64,000 bases of DNA from contig JAFLVC010000009.1 in NCBI GenBank assembly GCA_022508505.1, forward strand, positions 1-64,000, in the 5' to 3' direction. Source of the stretch: Clostridiales bacterium. Lineage in GTDB: Bacteria > Bacillota > Clostridia > Christensenellales > Pumilibacteraceae. Made by a program: the position numbers and the translations under genes. Positions 34,710 through 43,758 of the stretch are shown in pieces (positions within the stretch are counted from its first letter, which is position 1; the number at the start of each line of letters is the position of its first letter). The notes beneath the pieces were generated by a model. That model had not been told where the DNA came from, ran no database searches, and saw only the letters and a program-made list of their open reading frames with translations.

Positions 34710-35215
34710 TGTTCCTTGCGATACGCCGCGCTGTCGACGACGACACTGCCGAGGTTTTAAGAATAACCAAAGAATCCTTTTCGCTGTACCAGGACGAATT
34801 GCACGTCAATTACGAGGTCAAAGCGCTGAAGGAAACCATCGAAACCACTCTTCGTGACATACGCGAAAACGCTGTGTTTGTCGTGGAGAGATTCGGCAAG
34901 CTGTGCGGCGCGATCCGCATAAAAAAACTGTCCGACGACCTTTGGTATATTTACAGGTTCGGCGTTACGCCCGAAATCTCGCACACAGGGCTTGGCTCCG
35001 CCCTTCTCGACGCCGCAATCACATATGCGTCGAATAGCGGAGCAAAGGCGATTGCTCTCCACACCAACGCCAAGTATTACAGCCTCGCCCGCTACTACTA
35101 CGGCAAACAATTTTACGTTCACTCCACGTCATTGGACCGCGGATACGTCAGAGCGCTGTTCGTCCTCGAGCTGGACGACAGCGGCGTCGACCTGTCCCCC
35201 GCCTTTTTGATGTAA
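34709..35215 (+). CDS. GNAT-family acetyltransferase, candidate N-acetylglutamate synthase
   Basis: 168 residues. The acetyl-CoA loop is GVTPEISHTGLGSALLDAAI (Q/R-x-x-G-x-G/A variant). Its start overlaps the argF stop, so the two are translated together. The arginine cluster contains argC, argB, argD and argF but no argJ or argA. Short stand-alone GNAT proteins are known N-acetylglutamate synthases in some bacteria, so that role fits the context. The sequence itself proves only an acetyltransferase. Confidence 0.75.
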   Translation: MFLAIRRAVDDDTAEVLRITKESFSLYQDELHVNYEVKALKETIETTLRDIRENAVFVVERFGKLCGAIRIKKLSDDLWYIYRFGVTPEISHTGLGSALLDAAITYASNSGAKAIALHTNAKYYSLARYYYGKQFYVHSTSLDRGYVRALFVLELDDSGVDLSPAFLM

Positions 35216-35284
35216 AGCAAAACACACCTCAGATAAGTGCCGCTTAAGCTCGCGGTAATCTAACAAAAAAAGAGGATAACAACC

Positions 35285-36151
35285 ATGGGCTTCATCTTAG
35301 CAACCGACTCGACTTGCGACATTCCTCGCGAGACGCTCAAAGAAATGGACATCGAATCGCGCGACCTCACCTACTACGTCGACGACGTCGAGTACAAAGA
35401 GCACAGCGCGAACAAGCTCGGCTTTCACGAGTTCTACGACAAAATGCGCGGCGGCGCAAAAACTCACACCTCAATGATAAACGAGGACGACGCGCGCGAG
35501 TTTTTGACAGAGCTGCTCAAGCGCGGCGAGGATATTTTGTATATCGCGTTCGACAGCGCGCTCTCCGGCACTTACGACAACTTTAAGCGCATAGCGGATG
35601 AACTCAACGCGACCGCCGCCAACAAAATTTGCATCGTCGACTCGATTTCGGCGGCAGGCGGCGAAGGTCTGCTCGTCACACTCGTCGACCAAAAGCGCAA
35701 GAGCGGCGCGTCGTTCGAAGAGACGTGCGAGTATGCGGAAAACATCAAACATCACGTCATGCACTATTTTATAGTGGACGACCTCAAATACCTCGCCCGC
35801 GGCGGACGGCTCAGTAAGGGCACGGCAATCGTAGGCAACCTCATCAACATCAAGCCGGTGCTTCACGTAGACCCCATCGGCAGACTTGTTCCGTTCAAAA
35901 AAGTTTTCGGGCGCAAAAAATCGTTGCGCACCCTGCTCGACAAAATGGAAGAGCGCTATAACCGCGAAAGCGACGTGTGCTACATATCGCACGGCGACTG
36001 CGAAGACGAGGCGCAATGGCTTGCCGACGCAATCAAGGAAAAGCTCGGAATCGAACCGAAAATACTGCCCCTCGACTACGTCATAGGCTCGCACTCAGGC
36101 CCCGGCACGCTCGCCCTGTTCTTTACGGGCGACGACCGCCAAGAAAAGTAA
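35285..36151 (+). CDS. DegV-family fatty-acid-binding protein (FakB-like)
   Basis: 288 residues. Family hallmarks are ATDSTCDIP at the N-terminus, TSMIN, SALSGTYDNF and DDLKYLARGGRLSK. These proteins hold a fatty acid for phosphorylation by the FakA kinase, which feeds exogenous fatty acids into phospholipid synthesis. FakA is not in the window. AGAGGATA precedes ATG 35285 and a terminator follows. Confidence 0.93.
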   Translation: MGFILATDSTCDIPRETLKEMDIESRDLTYYVDDVEYKEHSANKLGFHEFYDKMRGGAKTHTSMINEDDAREFLTELLKRGEDILYIAFDSALSGTYDNFKRIADELNATAANKICIVDSISAAGGEGLLVTLVDQKRKSGASFEETCEYAENIKHHVMHYFIVDDLKYLARGGRLSKGTAIVGNLINIKPVLHVDPIGRLVPFKKVFGRKKSLRTLLDKMEERYNRESDVCYISHGDCEDEAQWLADAIKEKLGIEPKILPLDYVIGSHSGPGTLALFFTGDDRQEK

Positions 36152-36183
36152 CTTATAGAGCATATTGCTTTAAAGCACTTAAA

Positions 36184-36217
36184 AAGCTCTTCGAATTGTT
36201 CGAAGAGCTTTCTTTTT
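36184..36217 (+). terminator. Terminator after the DegV gene
   Basis: AAGCTCTTCGAA and TTCGAAGAGCTT pair around TTG, followed by TTCTTTTT. Confidence 0.92.
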
Positions 36218-36244
36218 GCATTATTTAGCGAGTAAACGCCTTAT

Positions 36245-36901
36245 TTACTTAACTTCGCTGAACATTTCGGCGCCGACGCCGCAAATCGGGCACTCGAAGC
36301 CTTCGGGCAGTTCGTCGCCCTCGTACTCGTAGCCGCAAATCGCGCAGACGTACTTGCGCTTGCCCTTCTTTTGCTCGGCGGGCTCGTCCTTGCCGAGCTG
36401 TTCGGGCGGAACGTAGGTCGGGGCGTTTTTGGGGCTCGCGCCCTTGACCACCCTGTGGTAGTACGAATAAGTCATTGGATCGGCGCTTGCGAAGGTTTCG
36501 GAAGCTATGAGCTTGCCCAAGAACACGGTGTGCGTCGAGGTTTCCATGGAGTCGACGACCTCGCATACGAGATAGCCGCAGGAGTCCGTAAGCACAGGCA
36601 AACCCTCGACCGTCTTGTAGTTTACGGCCTTGAACTTGTCGACCGTCTCGCTCGACTTAAACCCGAACGTGCCGATAACCGTCGGATCGCAGTCCTCGGC
36701 GAGCACCGAAATTGCGAACTTCCCCGTCTTTTTGATGCACTTGTTGGTGTAGTTGTTGTGGTTGACGCTCACCGCAAACGTCGCGGGTTCGGACGTTATT
36801 TGAACGGCGCAGTTAGCGATACAGCCCTTGGGGCTCTTGCCGTCAAGCGACGTCACGACGTACATACCGTAAGAAAGCTTTTGAATAACACTGAGTGCCA
36901 T
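36245..36901 (-). CDS. Flavin reductase-rubredoxin fusion (high-molecular-weight rubredoxin type)
   Basis: 218 residues. Residues 1-~160 are an FMN-binding flavin-reductase domain (SYGMYVVTS, KGCIANCAVQITSEP). Residues ~175-215 are a rubredoxin with two CxxC pairs (YVCAICGYEYEG and FECPICGVG) that bind one iron. In acetogens such fusions pass electrons from NAD(P)H to flavodiiron proteins that reduce oxygen or NO. No flavodiiron gene is nearby. Cytoplasmic, probably part of oxidative-stress defence in an anaerobe. Confidence 0.93.
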   Translation of the reverse strand: MALSVIQKLSYGMYVVTSLDGKSPKGCIANCAVQITSEPATFAVSVNHNNYTNKCIKKTGKFAISVLAEDCDPTVIGTFGFKSSETVDKFKAVNYKTVEGLPVLTDSCGYLVCEVVDSMETSTHTVFLGKLIASETFASADPMTYSYYHRVVKGASPKNAPTYVPPEQLGKDEPAEQKKGKRKYVCAICGYEYEGDELPEGFECPICGVGAEMFSEVK

Positions 36902-36950
36902 GATTATTTACCTCTTTTTTATTATTTAACAGTTTGAGCTGTGCTACCCA

Positions 36951-37535
36951 CTAATCGAGAAGGTAATCCAAGCTCATCGAGTATGCGGGAATAAACGTTT
37001 CGATGAAGTACTTGACCGATTTTTCAGGCGCGTCCTCCAATCCCTTGACCGTCGCGTCGTACGCGTTCTTGAACTCGCTGTTGCCGACGGCAAGCTCCTC
37101 CACGCATTTTATGAGCGCGCTGAGCTTATCCGCGCGTTTTACGATTTTGTATTCCGCGCTCGACTTGTCGGGCTGAACGCACGCAGAAAATGCGTCCTTG
37201 AGCTCGTCGGGGAGCGTTGCCAAAAGCTTTTTCTCGGCGCGGCTTTCGATGTTTTTGTACGCGCGGTTGATGTCCGCGTCGTAATACTTGACGGGCGTGG
37301 GAAGATCGCCGGTGACGACCTCCGCCGACTCGTGATAGAGTGCGAGCACCGCCGCCTTTTCGCCGTCGAGCTTGCCGCCGAACAACGTGTTTTCTATGAC
37401 GCACAGCGCATGTGCTATCATGGCAACCTGCGTCGTGTGTTGCGCCACGTCTTCCTTAGTCGTATTGCGCATGAGCGCCCACCTATCGATGAGCTTCATG
37501 CGGTCGAGGAATGCGAAAAACTTACTCGTCATCAC
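36951..37535 (-). CDS. HD-domain 5'-deoxynucleotidase (YfbR-like)
   Basis: 194 residues. [28 protein letters not shown] and [15 protein letters not shown] hold the HD metal ligands and match the YfbR family, which dephosphorylates deoxynucleoside monophosphates. The start (GTG 37535 or ATG 37532) overlaps the end of the transketolase gene, so it is coupled to it. No Shine-Dalgarno site is clear. Confidence 0.87.
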   Translation of the reverse strand: MMTSKFFAFLDRMKLIDRWALMRNTTKEDVAQHTTQVAMIAHALCVIENTLFGGKLDGEKAAVLALYHESAEVVTGDLPTPVKYYDADINRAYKNIESRAEKKLLATLPDELKDAFSACVQPDKSSAEYKIVKRADKLSALIKCVEELAVGNSEFKNAYDATVKGLEDAPEKSVKYFIETFIPAYSMSLDYLLD

Positions 37536-39522
37536 GTGCCGCCGCCGCTTTCGCGCTTGCTTTTATCGTCTTTTTGGCGAGCTTAATCACATTGTCTACC
37601 GTAAAGCCGCTTATCTCGAACATGACGGACGCGGGCGCCGACATGCCGAACCTATCTATGCAGCAGCACTCGCCGTCGAGACCGACGTACTTGTACCAGC
37701 TCGTCGACCGCCCCGCCTCCACCGCGACGCGGGCTCTGACGCTTGACGGAAGCACCGACTCGCGGTACTTTTGCGTCTGAATATCGAAAAGCTCCATGCA
37801 CGGCATGCTGACGACGCGCGCGTCAATTCCCTCCGCCTTGAGCTTTTCCTTAGCTTCAATGGAAAGCGCGAGCTCCGAGCCGTTGGAGATGAGGATGACG
37901 TCGGGCGTCTCCTTTTCGCTGTCCGAAACGATATATCCGCCGTACAGCGCGTCGGTACCCGTGCAGTCGAGCTGTTTGAGTCCCTGTCTCGACAGGACTA
38001 TCGCCGTCGGGCTCTTGCCCGTCCACGCCGATTCATATGCCGCCGCAGTCTCCTTGGAGTCCGCCGGACGGAAAACCTTTATGCCGGGAATGGAGCGCAG
38101 CATTTCGAGCTGCTCTATAGGCTGATGCGTGGGACCGTCCTCGCCCACTCCTATCGAGTCGTGGGAAAGAATGTACACCGCGGGAATATTCATGAGTGCG
38201 CTCATGCGTATCGCCGCTTTCATGTAGTCGGAGAACACGGTGAACGTCGCGCAGAACGGGAGTAAGCCGCCGTGCAGGTACATGCCGTTTATCATGGCGC
38301 CCATGGCGTGCTCGCGTATGCCGAAGTGGATGTTGCGCCCGACGCTTTCCGCAGACATGTCGCCACCGCCACTTATGACGACCATGTTGCTCGTCGCAAG
38401 GTCTGCGGAGCCGCCGACTATAAACGGGTTCTTTTCGGCTATAATGTTGAGTATGCGCTGCGACGACGCGCGGGTCGCCTCGTCCTTGCTCGGCATATCG
38501 TAAATGCTGTCGAGAACGTCGAAGTCTATCTCAGCCTTTCTCCAGCGCATAAACTCTTCGTAGTCCTCGGGGTACTTGGTCTTGTATGCCTTGACTGCCT
38601 TGTTCCACTCGCTCTCGTACTTGGCGAGCGTGGGAGCAAGCTCGGCTATGCCGTCGGTCACCTGCGACGACACCTCGAACGGCTTTACCTTGTACGAAAG
38701 AGCCTTCCTAAGCTCTGCGACGTTTGCCGCGCCGAGCGGTGCGCCGTGGCACTTGCACGTGCCCGCAAGCGGCGAACCGTACCCTATCGTCGTGTCGACG
38801 ATGATGAGCGACGGCCTTGTCGTGTCCGCTTTTGCGAGCGTGATCGCCGCGGAGATCTGCTCGATGCTCTCGCCGTCGACGACGCGAATGACCTGCCAGC
38901 CGAGCGCTTCGTGGCGCTTGCCGACGTCCTCTGTAAACGCGAGGTCGGTGCTGCCTTCAATGGTTATCTTGTTGCTGTCGTAGAGGACGATGAGCTTGCC
39001 GAGCTTCAATGTGCCGGCAATGGACGCCGCCTCGTTTTCTATGCCTTCCATCATGCAGCCGTCGCCGCAGAGCGCATATGTATAGTGGTCTACTATCTTG
39101 CAATCGGGTTTATTGAACTTTTCGGAAAGAATTCTTTCGGCGAGCGCAAAGCCGACTGCGTTTGCTACGCCCTGACCGAGCGGACCCGTCGAAACCTCTA
39201 CGCCCGCCGTTACGCCGTACTCGGGATGTCCGGGCGTCTTGGAGGTGTACTGACGGAAGCGCATGAGGTCCTCTTTTGTGAGACCGTAATCGAATATGTG
39301 AAGCAGCGAGTACAACAACATCGAGCCGTGCCCTGCCGAAAGCACAAACCTGTCACGGTCGAAAAAGTTGGGATTTTTGGGGTTATGCTTTAGGTGGCGC
39401 GACCACAGCGTGTACGCCATTGGCGCCGCGCCGAGGCATATTCCCGGGTGTCCGCTGTTGGCTTTTTCAATAGCTTCCGCGCACAGCACTCTTATAGTAG
39501 AGATTGTCAGCTTATCATCCAT
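37522..39522 (-). CDS. tkt: Transketolase
   Basis: A 666-residue thiamine-diphosphate enzyme that shuttles two-carbon units in the pentose phosphate pathway and supplies erythrose-4-phosphate for aromatic synthesis. Visible landmarks are [43 protein letters not shown] and [25 protein letters not shown] lies 8 nt before the ATG. It sits downstream of the aromatic operon on the same strand, which may not be chance. Confidence 0.97.
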   Translation of the reverse strand: MDDKLTISTIRVLCAEAIEKANSGHPGICLGAAPMAYTLWSRHLKHNPKNPNFFDRDRFVLSAGHGSMLLYSLLHIFDYGLTKEDLMRFRQYTSKTPGHPEYGVTAGVEVSTGPLGQGVANAVGFALAERILSEKFNKPDCKIVDHYTYALCGDGCMMEGIENEAASIAGTLKLGKLIVLYDSNKITIEGSTDLAFTEDVGKRHEALGWQVIRVVDGESIEQISAAITLAKADTTRPSLIIVDTTIGYGSPLAGTCKCHGAPLGAANVAELRKALSYKVKPFEVSSQVTDGIAELAPTLAKYESEWNKAVKAYKTKYPEDYEEFMRWRKAEIDFDVLDSIYDMPSKDEATRASSQRILNIIAEKNPFIVGGSADLATSNMVVISGGGDMSAESVGRNIHFGIREHAMGAMINGMYLHGGLLPFCATFTVFSDYMKAAIRMSALMNIPAVYILSHDSIGVGEDGPTHQPIEQLEMLRSIPGIKVFRPADSKETAAAYESAWTGKSPTAIVLSRQGLKQLDCTGTDALYGGYIVSDSEKETPDVILISNGSELALSIEAKEKLKAEGIDARVVSMPCMELFDIQTQKYRESVLPSSVRARVAVEAGRSTSWYKYVGLDGECCCIDRFGMSAPASVMFEISGFTVDNVIKLAKKTIKASAKAAAARDDE

Positions 39523-39596
39523 GTTGTTCTCTCCTTGGGTTTTTTCCGATTGACAATTTGTCTTTACTTATTTTTTACAAGCTTATTTTAAGCCCG

Positions 39597-41180
39597 TTAA
39601 AAACCTTGATCATAGCTCGGCTCTTCCGCCGTGCCGAAGCCGTCGCCGCTTTCCTCTTCGCTCTCGACGCCGAGGCGCGCTTCCTCTTTTTTGATATAGT
39701 CGTCGAGCGGAGCGCAGTCGACTCCTCTGAAGCCGTAGAGGAATGATTTTAAAAACCTCGCGATTTGCACCGCGCCGCCTTCCTTGTCGGACTCGATGTA
39801 TATGGGAAGCACGGGATCGTGAACGCTTGTCCTGACGATAAAGTACCCCTTCGCGTGCGACACGTACGCGCGGACGCCCTCGTAATTGTCATTGGACAGC
39901 TTGAGCATACGCTCGGACAGTGAGGTAAGCCTTTCGGTCACCGTCGTCGCCGTTGCGCGCCAATTGCTTCCCGTAAGGCTGAGTCGAATATCTGCTTCTT
40001 CTTTGGGCAGGCGCAGCTCGCTTATGAGCTCTGTCAAGTCGCTCCCCTCGCGGCGAAGCGCGGACAAGACCACGAGAATTCTCGCAATGAAGTACGCGCC
40101 GTCGTCGAGGAAGTAATGCTCGGCAAATGCCGCATGCCCGCTGCTCTCTATCGCAAGCGGTGCGTCTACGCCGCTCGCGTTCAGCCGCTTCGCTTCGTCT
40201 ATGACGTTGCGGTAGCCGCGGCGGAAACGCTTTTGAACGCCGCCCCTGCTCTCTATAAACTCGCGAAGCCCCTCCGTCGTAACCGAGTCCGTAACTATCG
40301 TCGCGCCCGGGTGCTCCGGAAGCACTATCGACGCCGCGAGCGCAATGAGCTTACTGCGGTTTATCTCGGTGCCGTCCGAAGCGACAACCGCAGACCTATC
40401 CGCATCCGCGTCGAATATTACGCCGAGATCGGCGCCTGTCTCGAGCACTCTGTTTTTGAGCGACTCCATGGCCTCCGCATTTTCGGGATTGGGCGCGTGC
40501 GCCGGGAACTCGCCGTCCGGCTCCAAAAACTGCGACGGCGAAATGTCCGCGCCGAGCGGTGCGAGAACGCGCGTCGCAAAGAATCCGCCCGCGCCGTGCC
40601 CTGCGTCGACCGCTATCTTCATGCCCTTAAGCGGCAGCCACAGCCCGGTACCCTTTCTTATGATGTCGGTCAGCATGTCGCAGTACAGCCGCATGCAGTC
40701 GCGGCTAATCGCTATTGAGCGCGGGCCTATCGTGACAGTTTCGCCGTTTTCGGCAAGCGCAATAATCTCGTCGAGCTCGGCGGAATTGACGCCGCCGTCT
40801 GCCGTGAAAAACTTGAGTCCGTTTATATCTTTGGGGTGATGGCTCGCGGTTATCATGATAGAGCCGTCCGCATGCACCGACGGGAACTGTGTTACAAGAT
40901 ATGCCGCAGGCGTCGAAAAAAGTCCGCAATCGCAAATATCCTGTCCAGTAAGCCTAAGCGCCGAAATAATCGCCCGCGTAAAGCTTTCGCCCGTCAGTCT
41001 GCTGTCGCGAGCTATTGCGAGCTTTATGCGGTTTTTGCCGGTGCGGCGCGTCAGCCACAGCACAAACGCGGAAGCGAGGTCGGCGACCGCGCGCTCTGTG
41101 AGAATCGCCGGAGCGTCGTCACTCGCTATCGCCCGCCCTCGTATATCGGTACCGCTTTTTAAGATTTTGTAATCTGCCAT
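39597..41180 (-). CDS. Phosphohexomutase (phosphomannomutase/phosphoglucomutase)
   Basis: 527 residues of the alpha-D-phosphohexomutase family. The catalytic phosphoserine loop is TASHHPKDINGLKFF, the metal loop DADADRS and the sugar loop ESSGHAAF. It interconverts hexose 1- and 6-phosphates. The exact sugar is uncertain, because mannose and glucose enzymes are hard to tell apart. ATG 41180 is chosen for GGAG upstream and the family start MADYKILKSGTDIRG. It has its own promoter at 41224-41252. Confidence 0.9.
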   Translation of the reverse strand: MADYKILKSGTDIRGRAIASDDAPAILTERAVADLASAFVLWLTRRTGKNRIKLAIARDSRLTGESFTRAIISALRLTGQDICDCGLFSTPAAYLVTQFPSVHADGSIMITASHHPKDINGLKFFTADGGVNSAELDEIIALAENGETVTIGPRSIAISRDCMRLYCDMLTDIIRKGTGLWLPLKGMKIAVDAGHGAGGFFATRVLAPLGADISPSQFLEPDGEFPAHAPNPENAEAMESLKNRVLETGADLGVIFDADADRSAVVASDGTEINRSKLIALAASIVLPEHPGATIVTDSVTTEGLREFIESRGGVQKRFRRGYRNVIDEAKRLNASGVDAPLAIESSGHAAFAEHYFLDDGAYFIARILVVLSALRREGSDLTELISELRLPKEEADIRLSLTGSNWRATATTVTERLTSLSERMLKLSNDNYEGVRAYVSHAKGYFIVRTSVHDPVLPIYIESDKEGGAVQIARFLKSFLYGFRGVDCAPLDDYIKKEEARLGVESEEESGDGFGTAEEPSYDQGF

Positions 41181-41223
41181 AACATCTCCGAACCTTTTGG
41201 GTGCAGGTTCCGCACACATACAT

Positions 41224-41252
41224 ATTATAACGCTTATTGTCGAATTTGACAA
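41224..41252 (-). promoter_or_regulatory. Promoter of the phosphohexomutase gene
   Basis: TTGTCA, 17 nt, TATAAT on the minus strand. Confidence 0.75.
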
Positions 41253-41302
41253 ATGCTTTGACGCTATTTTCAGACACAGAACGAGAATTTAGTTGCTTTT
41301 AT

Positions 41303-42463
41303 CTATACTATATCCAAAAACGCCGAGTAGTCGTGAGCAATATAGTCCGCCGCCGTGACGCCGCCCCCTTTCGGTGCGTACAGACAGGTGTCTATTCCGC
41401 TGTTTGCTCCGCCCATAATATCGCTCGTCTCGCCGTCGCCGAATATGACGACGCGCGAGCGGTCGGACGCCCCTATCGCTTTCAGCACCTCGTCGAAATA
41501 ACGCTTGTCGGGCTTGTAGTAGCCAATCTTTTCGGATACAAACTCGCCGTCGACGTGCTTGCGGAGCGGAATCAGCCGCTTTTCCGCAAGGCGCGTAAAG
41601 CTGTTCGTGATTATATAGACCTTTAAGTCCCTTTTGCGCAAACTGTCCAAAAACTCGACTGCACCCTCTCGCACGAACCGCGTCTTTTCCATTTCGCCTA
41701 TGTACGCTCTGTTAAACTCGTCGACGTCGAGCTGCAGCCCGAGCAGTTCGCCGAGCATTTTGACGCGCTCCACGTCCATCTCTTCCTTGGTTATTTCGCC
41801 GCGCTCCAATCTCTTCCATACCGCGCAGACAACCTTCTTGTACGCCTCGTCGACGTCGTCTCCGCTCATGGGAAGCTTCAATATCTCCGCCGCCCTGTGT
41901 ATCGAATGAGAGCGAGCCTTTTGAAAATCCAAAAGCGTGTCGTCCGAATCGCAGAGCACGACGTCGTACCTGTTTTTGCGCTTGCTCTTTACCGCCGCCT
42001 CAAGCTCCGCAACAGAGTCGACGCTCGTGTCGATAACATAGTCCGCATACTTTTCGTACAGCGGCGCGCGCTCTTTCATGACGTCGGCGAGCTTGTTCTT
42101 GAGCGGTCTGTCCGAGCGCATGATGCGCGCCTCGAGCACGTCAATCGGTGCGGTCAAATACACTACGTCGCCACTCGCGCGGAGTGCGTACATGCCGCGC
42201 TTACTCTTTACAGCGCCGCCGCCCGTAGAGACAAATGCCGCGCTCGATTCCGCCGCCTCGATTAGCAGCTTTTCCTCTATCTTGCGGAACTCCGCCTCTC
42301 CGTGTGCTGCGAAAAAGTCGTTTATCGGGCCGTAGCGGCGCACAAACTCGCGGTCGGTGTCGAACACATCTCCGCCGTACTTCGCCGACGCGCGCCGCGC
42401 CAGCGAGCTTTTACCGCTGCCCATAGGCCCGATAAATATAAGCTTTTTAGTATGTAGTTGCAT
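41303..42463 (-). CDS. aroK: Shikimate kinase fused to a HAD-superfamily hydrolase
   Basis: 386 residues with two domains. 1-~160: shikimate kinase with P-loop GPMGSGKS (12-19), DTDREF, Arg60, STGGGAV (79-85) and SDRPL in the lid. ~165-386: a HAD hydrolase with DxDxT at 172-176 (CDSDDT), ITNS, a Lys in YYKPDKRYF, and GDGETSD; this half resembles YjjG-type nucleotidases. No Met lies between the domains, so they cannot be made separately. The kinase phosphorylates shikimate; the phosphatase substrate is unknown. It ends the aromatic operon. GGAGAG lies ~10 nt before ATG 42463. Confidence 0.92.
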   Translation of the reverse strand: MQLHTKKLIFIGPMGSGKSSLARRASAKYGGDVFDTDREFVRRYGPINDFFAAHGEAEFRKIEEKLLIEAAESSAAFVSTGGGAVKSKRGMYALRASGDVVYLTAPIDVLEARIMRSDRPLKNKLADVMKERAPLYEKYADYVIDTSVDSVAELEAAVKSKRKNRYDVVLCDSDDTLLDFQKARSHSIHRAAEILKLPMSGDDVDEAYKKVVCAVWKRLERGEITKEEMDVERVKMLGELLGLQLDVDEFNRAYIGEMEKTRFVREGAVEFLDSLRKRDLKVYIITNSFTRLAEKRLIPLRKHVDGEFVSEKIGYYKPDKRYFDEVLKAIGASDRSRVVIFGDGETSDIMGGANSGIDTCLYAPKGGGVTAADYIAHDYSAFLDIV

Positions 42464-42542
42464 TAGCAGCTCTCTCCGTGTGCCGTCTTTTTCCGCTACC
42501 CATAGGCCCTATGAATATAGGCTTTTTAGTACGCAAATCCAT
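42447..42542 (-). pseudogene. Decayed duplicate of the shikimate kinase 5' end
   Basis: A 31-codon frame starts at an ATG overlapping the aroQ stop (TAATG). Its first 18 residues (MDLRTKKPIFIGPMGSGK) match the aroK N-terminus at 15 of 18 positions, and the 50-bp repeat (42493-42542 against 42414-42463) is ~82% identical. After the P-loop it departs into unrelated sequence and stops inside the intact aroK start region. It looks like the remnant of a tandem duplication, or of an older aroK that was coupled to aroQ. Confidence 0.8.
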
Positions 42543-42967
42543 TACTTATTCTGCGACCGAATGATGTGGTCGACGGCGAGGAAGTACACGTCCGCACCGA
42601 GTCCAGCGATACAGCCGTCGCAGTTACGAGCGAGCACGCTCTTTTGTCTGAACTCCTCGCGAGCGAGAATGTTGGAAAGGTGCACCTCTATCTTTTTGGT
42701 CTTGACGGAGTACAGCGCGTCGGCGATTGCGTACGAATAGTGGGTGTACGCGCCGGCGTTGATTACAAGCCCGTCAAAGCCGCCCTTTTGCAGGCGGTCG
42801 ACGATCTCGCCCTCCGAGTTGGACTGGAAAAACTCCAAGTCCGCGCCACGCTCTTTTGCAAAGACCTTTAGCCGCGCGTTGATTTCGTCAAGCGTTTCGG
42901 TGCCGTAGACTGCCTCGCGCTTGCCCGTCATGTTGAGATTTACGCCGTTAAGAATGAGAATTTTCAT
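42542..42967 (-). CDS. aroQ: Type II 3-dehydroquinate dehydratase
   Basis: It dehydrates 3-dehydroquinate to 3-dehydroshikimate. 141 residues, the usual size. The N-terminus is ILNGVNLNMTGKRE; the catalytic Tyr of the family is in VYG, and QSNSEGEIVD, NAGAYTHYSYAI and EVHLSN complete the active site. It is 23 nt downstream of aroE. The next frame overlaps its stop. Confidence 0.95.
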   Translation of the reverse strand: MKILILNGVNLNMTGKREAVYGTETLDEINARLKVFAKERGADLEFFQSNSEGEIVDRLQKGGFDGLVINAGAYTHYSYAIADALYSVKTKKIEVHLSNILAREEFRQKSVLARNCDGCIAGLGADVYFLAVDHIIRSQNK

Positions 42968-42990
42968 GATATATTTCCTTTGAATTTATT

Positions 42991-43758
42991 TTACCCGAGA
43001 AGTTTTTTCGCCTTTTCAAACACGTCGTTTACGTCGAGCTCTTGCCCCGTCATTATCGCGTCGCCTTCTATCGCCTGATAGAGTAGCATGTCCGCACCGT
43101 TTTGCGTCGCCGCGCCCGCCATGGCGTTTCGGCGCATGAACGGCGTTTCGGGCGGCGTGTAAATGAGGTCGTACGCATACTTGAATTGAGGAATGACGCA
43201 CAGCGACGCGAGCGCGTCCTCGCCGTTAAGCCCGAGGCTTGTCGCATTCACTATGAGCTCGGCGGGCTGATTGAGGTATATTTCGGCGCCCACGGTCTTG
43301 CAGAGCTTTACGGCGTTCATGAGCGTGCGGTTCAAGATGTAAACCTTTTTGCCGCTTTTTATAAGCGCTTCGGCAACAGAATACGCCGCACCGCCCGCGC
43401 CGAGCACGAGCGCCGCATTTACGTTGTCCCGCCAATCGGGAAAGCTCTTGTCGAGCGCGCGCATAAACCCCGCGCCGTCGGTGTTAAAGCCGCGCATATC
43501 TTTTGTCCGCACAAAATTGACGCCGCATTCGGTTTCGCAAAAATCGAGATGCTTCTTGATTTCGGTCTTGTACGGCTTGGTGACGAAAAACCCGTCGACC
43601 TCCGTTTTGAGCCGTTCCACCTCGGCCTTCAATCCGTCGCTCGATACGTCGCGTACGGTAAATTCGATGTCGAGCCCCGTCGCGTCCGATATTGCTTTGT
43701 GAACTTCGGGCGATTTCGTATATCCGATATCCCGCCCTATTAACGCCGCTTTATACAC
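42991..43758 (-). CDS. aroE: Shikimate dehydrogenase
   Basis: It reduces 3-dehydroshikimate with NADPH. 255 residues, at the short end of the family (~270). GRDIGYTKSPEVHKAI is the substrate loop, the catalytic Lys lies in FFVTKPYK, then GFNTDGAGF and the nucleotide loop LGAGGAAYSVAEAL. Its start overlaps the end of aroA by 8 nt. Confidence 0.94.
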   Translation of the reverse strand: MYKAALIGRDIGYTKSPEVHKAISDATGLDIEFTVRDVSSDGLKAEVERLKTEVDGFFVTKPYKTEIKKHLDFCETECGVNFVRTKDMRGFNTDGAGFMRALDKSFPDWRDNVNAALVLGAGGAAYSVAEALIKSGKKVYILNRTLMNAVKLCKTVGAEIYLNQPAELIVNATSLGLNGEDALASLCVIPQFKYAYDLIYTPPETPFMRRNAMAGAATQNGADMLLYQAIEGDAIMTGQELDVNDVFEKAKKLLG

